Of a stretch of DNA of 64,000 nucleotides, positions 62,885-64,000 are shown one piece after another. The notes below the pieces were generated by a model, which worked only from the letters and a program-made list of their open reading frames with translations, made no database searches and was not told where the DNA came from. Source of the stretch: Magnetovibrio sp. (GTDB lineage: Bacteria; Pseudomonadota; Alphaproteobacteria; Rhodospirillales; Casp-alpha2); contig NZFO01000013.1 of assembly GCA_002690705.1 (NCBI GenBank), positions 13,663-77,662 of the forward strand, written 5' to 3'. The first letter of the stretch is position 1, and the number at the start of each line of letters is the position of its first letter. A program made the position numbers and the translations under genes.

Positions 62885-64000
62885 TTATCGATTAGCTGCA
62901 TATCGTACTAATCCCATTTCCAAATCGTTTATTAAGTCATCTGGATCTTCGAGGCCAATGTGAAAACGGACGCAAGGTGTTTTGTGAGGCCAATCCGTGA
63001 CCGTGCGGATTTTTTCCGGATAGGCTGGTATAACAAGACTCTCATAACCACCCCAACTAGCACCGATAGCAAAATATTGTAAATTATCAATCATTGCAGC
63101 AGCAGCTTTCCAGTCGCCATCAGCAAATATAACTCCAAACAATCCTGATGCACCGAGATGATCCCGCTGCCATAAGTCATGTCCCGGGTCACTGGAAAGC
63201 GCAGGATACATGACTTTCAAAATTTCGGATCGAGATTGAAGCCATGACGCAACCTTGAATGCATTTTCGTGATGACGTTGCATTCGGACAGAAATAGTTC
63301 GTAATCCACGCAGCGCCATGTAACAGTCATCTGGAGCCGCATGGTAACCATAAGAATTAGCCATACTTTTCAATTCCTGAAAGTGCTCTTCATTGTTGAC
63401 GGTCACACTACCCATCATCACATCAGAATGACCAACGATATATTTTGTACATGCCTCGATAACAACATCTACGCCTAGTTTAATCGGTTGGCAGAGATAC
63501 GGTGATGACCATGTATTGTCGATCATAGATAATATTCCATTATCTCGTGCAATAGCGGCAACTGCCGGCACATCCATCATTTCAAATGTGAGAGATCCGG
63601 GTGACTCCATAAAAATTACTTTAGTCTCAGGTTTAATTAGCCCAGCAATACCTTCACCAAGCTTGGGGTCAAAAAAAGTAGTTTCAACGCCTGCGCGCTC
63701 AAGGACTTTGCCAGCAATCCGGGTTCGACTGGGACCATACACAGTGTCAGCCATTAAAAGATGGTCCCCGTTTTGCAGAAACGTCGTTGTTGCGCCGGCT
63801 ATAGCAGCCAATCCCGAGGGATAACTAACCGTTTTATAACCGTCATGTAAGGCAGTTATTGCCTTCTCCAAAGCAAACTGGGTAGGTGTGCCACTTCTAC
63901 CGTATTGAGGCCCTTTATATGGCTGCAGATTACGGTTTTGGAATTCCTCAATACTGGGGAAAGTAATCGTAGAAGCATGTAATACAGGTGGATTGACAAC
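62885..64000 (-). CDS. metC: cystathionine beta-lyase family PLP enzyme (5' end outside window)
   Basis: Cys/Met metabolism gamma-family enzyme that cleaves cystathionine or a related thioether. The window edge cuts the N-terminus; reading inward gives PYKGPQYGRSGTPTQFALE and then SYPSGLAAIAGATTTFL. The PLP-lysine is in EACTKYIVGHSDVMMGS, and the aspartate binding the cofactor nitrogen is in SMIDNTWSSPY. The C-terminus CVRFHIGLEDPDDLINDLE is family-typical. A TTG at 63871 is only an internal codon. Beta-lyase is favoured over gamma-synthase by the SDVMMG pattern, but specificity is not certain. Confidence 0.9.
   Translation of the reverse strand, partial: VVNPPVLHASTITFPSIEEFQNRNLQPYKGPQYGRSGTPTQFALEKAITALHDGYKTVSYPSGLAAIAGATTTFLQNGDHLLMADTVYGPSRTRIAGKVLERAGVETTFFDPKLGEGIAGLIKPETKVIFMESPGSLTFEMMDVPAVAAIARDNGILSMIDNTWSSPYLCQPIKLGVDVVIEACTKYIVGHSDVMMGSVTVNNEEHFQELKSMANSYGYHAAPDDCYMALRGLRTISVRMQRHHENAFKVASWLQSRSEILKVMYPALSSDPGHDLWQRDHLGASGLFGVIFADGDWKAAAAMIDNLQYFAIGASWGGYESLVIPAYPEKIRTVTDWPHKTPCVRFHIGLEDPDDLINDLEMGLVRYAANR

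Overview
The window looks like a chromosomal segment of an AT-leaning, free-living alphaproteobacterium, probably Rhodospirillales-like and uncultivated. Several things point this way. The left end runs rpsM-rpsK-rpoA-rplQ, a Do-type protease, rarA, rluC, a HAD phosphatase, the ATP12 chaperone and then pccB, an arrangement typical of Alphaproteobacteria. The window also carries the mitochondrial-type proteins ATP12, an NDUFS4-like complex I subunit and an ELM1-family protein, plus DUF1489. I see no phage, transposase, CRISPR array or rRNA.

Layout. 1-2.5 kb: the 3' end of the ribosomal/RNA polymerase operon, closed by a terminator. 2.6-8.4 kb: periplasmic protease, a decayed rarA with four lesions, rluC, HAD phosphatase and ATP12. 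8.5-14 kb: propionyl-CoA carboxylase, whose beta and alpha genes are separated by an opposing PaaG-like isomerase gene. 14.3-17.2 kb: lipB, tRNA-Leu(GAG) with a strong terminator, aspartate dehydrogenase and an AhpD-like protein. 17.4-29.8 kb: a large branched-chain acyl-CoA block containing the leucine route (isovaleryl-CoA dehydrogenase, methylcrotonyl-CoA carboxylase, methylglutaconyl-CoA hydratase, HMG-CoA lyase). It also holds a thiolase, a second acyl-CoA dehydrogenase, an SDR, a GST-kappa-like isomerase and a rhodanese. 29.9-36.1 kb: two putative regulatory proteins, a CocE-type hydrolase, a peptide-type ABC binding protein and a pyrE carrying a one-base homopolymer frameshift.

36.3-47.8 kb: envelope and accessory genes. 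These are a TPR-sulfotransferase, an ELM1-like protein, a FAH-family enzyme, a GmhB-like phosphatase, an SMR exporter, a GMC oxidoreductase, a KdsC-like phosphatase, two lipoproteins, an alpha/beta hydrolase and a Panacea-domain protein. 47.8-55.3 kb: a tightly overlapping ten-gene Mrp/Mnh-type cation/proton antiporter operon with three MnhD-like subunits and no full-length MnhA. 55.4-59.8 kb: DUF192 protein, a small membrane protein, a BLUF blue-light sensor, tRNA-Pro(TGG), the NDUFS4-like protein, tRNA-Arg(TCT), a small exported protein and about 1 kb without genes. 59.8-64 kb: hisI-modA-modB-modC and a metC-type gene cut by the window edge.

Together the genes describe an aerobic heterotroph that degrades branched-chain amino acids, and probably odd-chain or propionyl substrates, into central metabolism. 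It invests in ion-coupled energetics, imports molybdate, and makes a surface polysaccharide that may be sulfated. The most noteworthy items are the three-antiporter Mrp-like complex, the two disrupted housekeeping genes (rarA, pyrE), the hisI-modABC coupling, and a structured non-coding stretch before tRNA-Pro.
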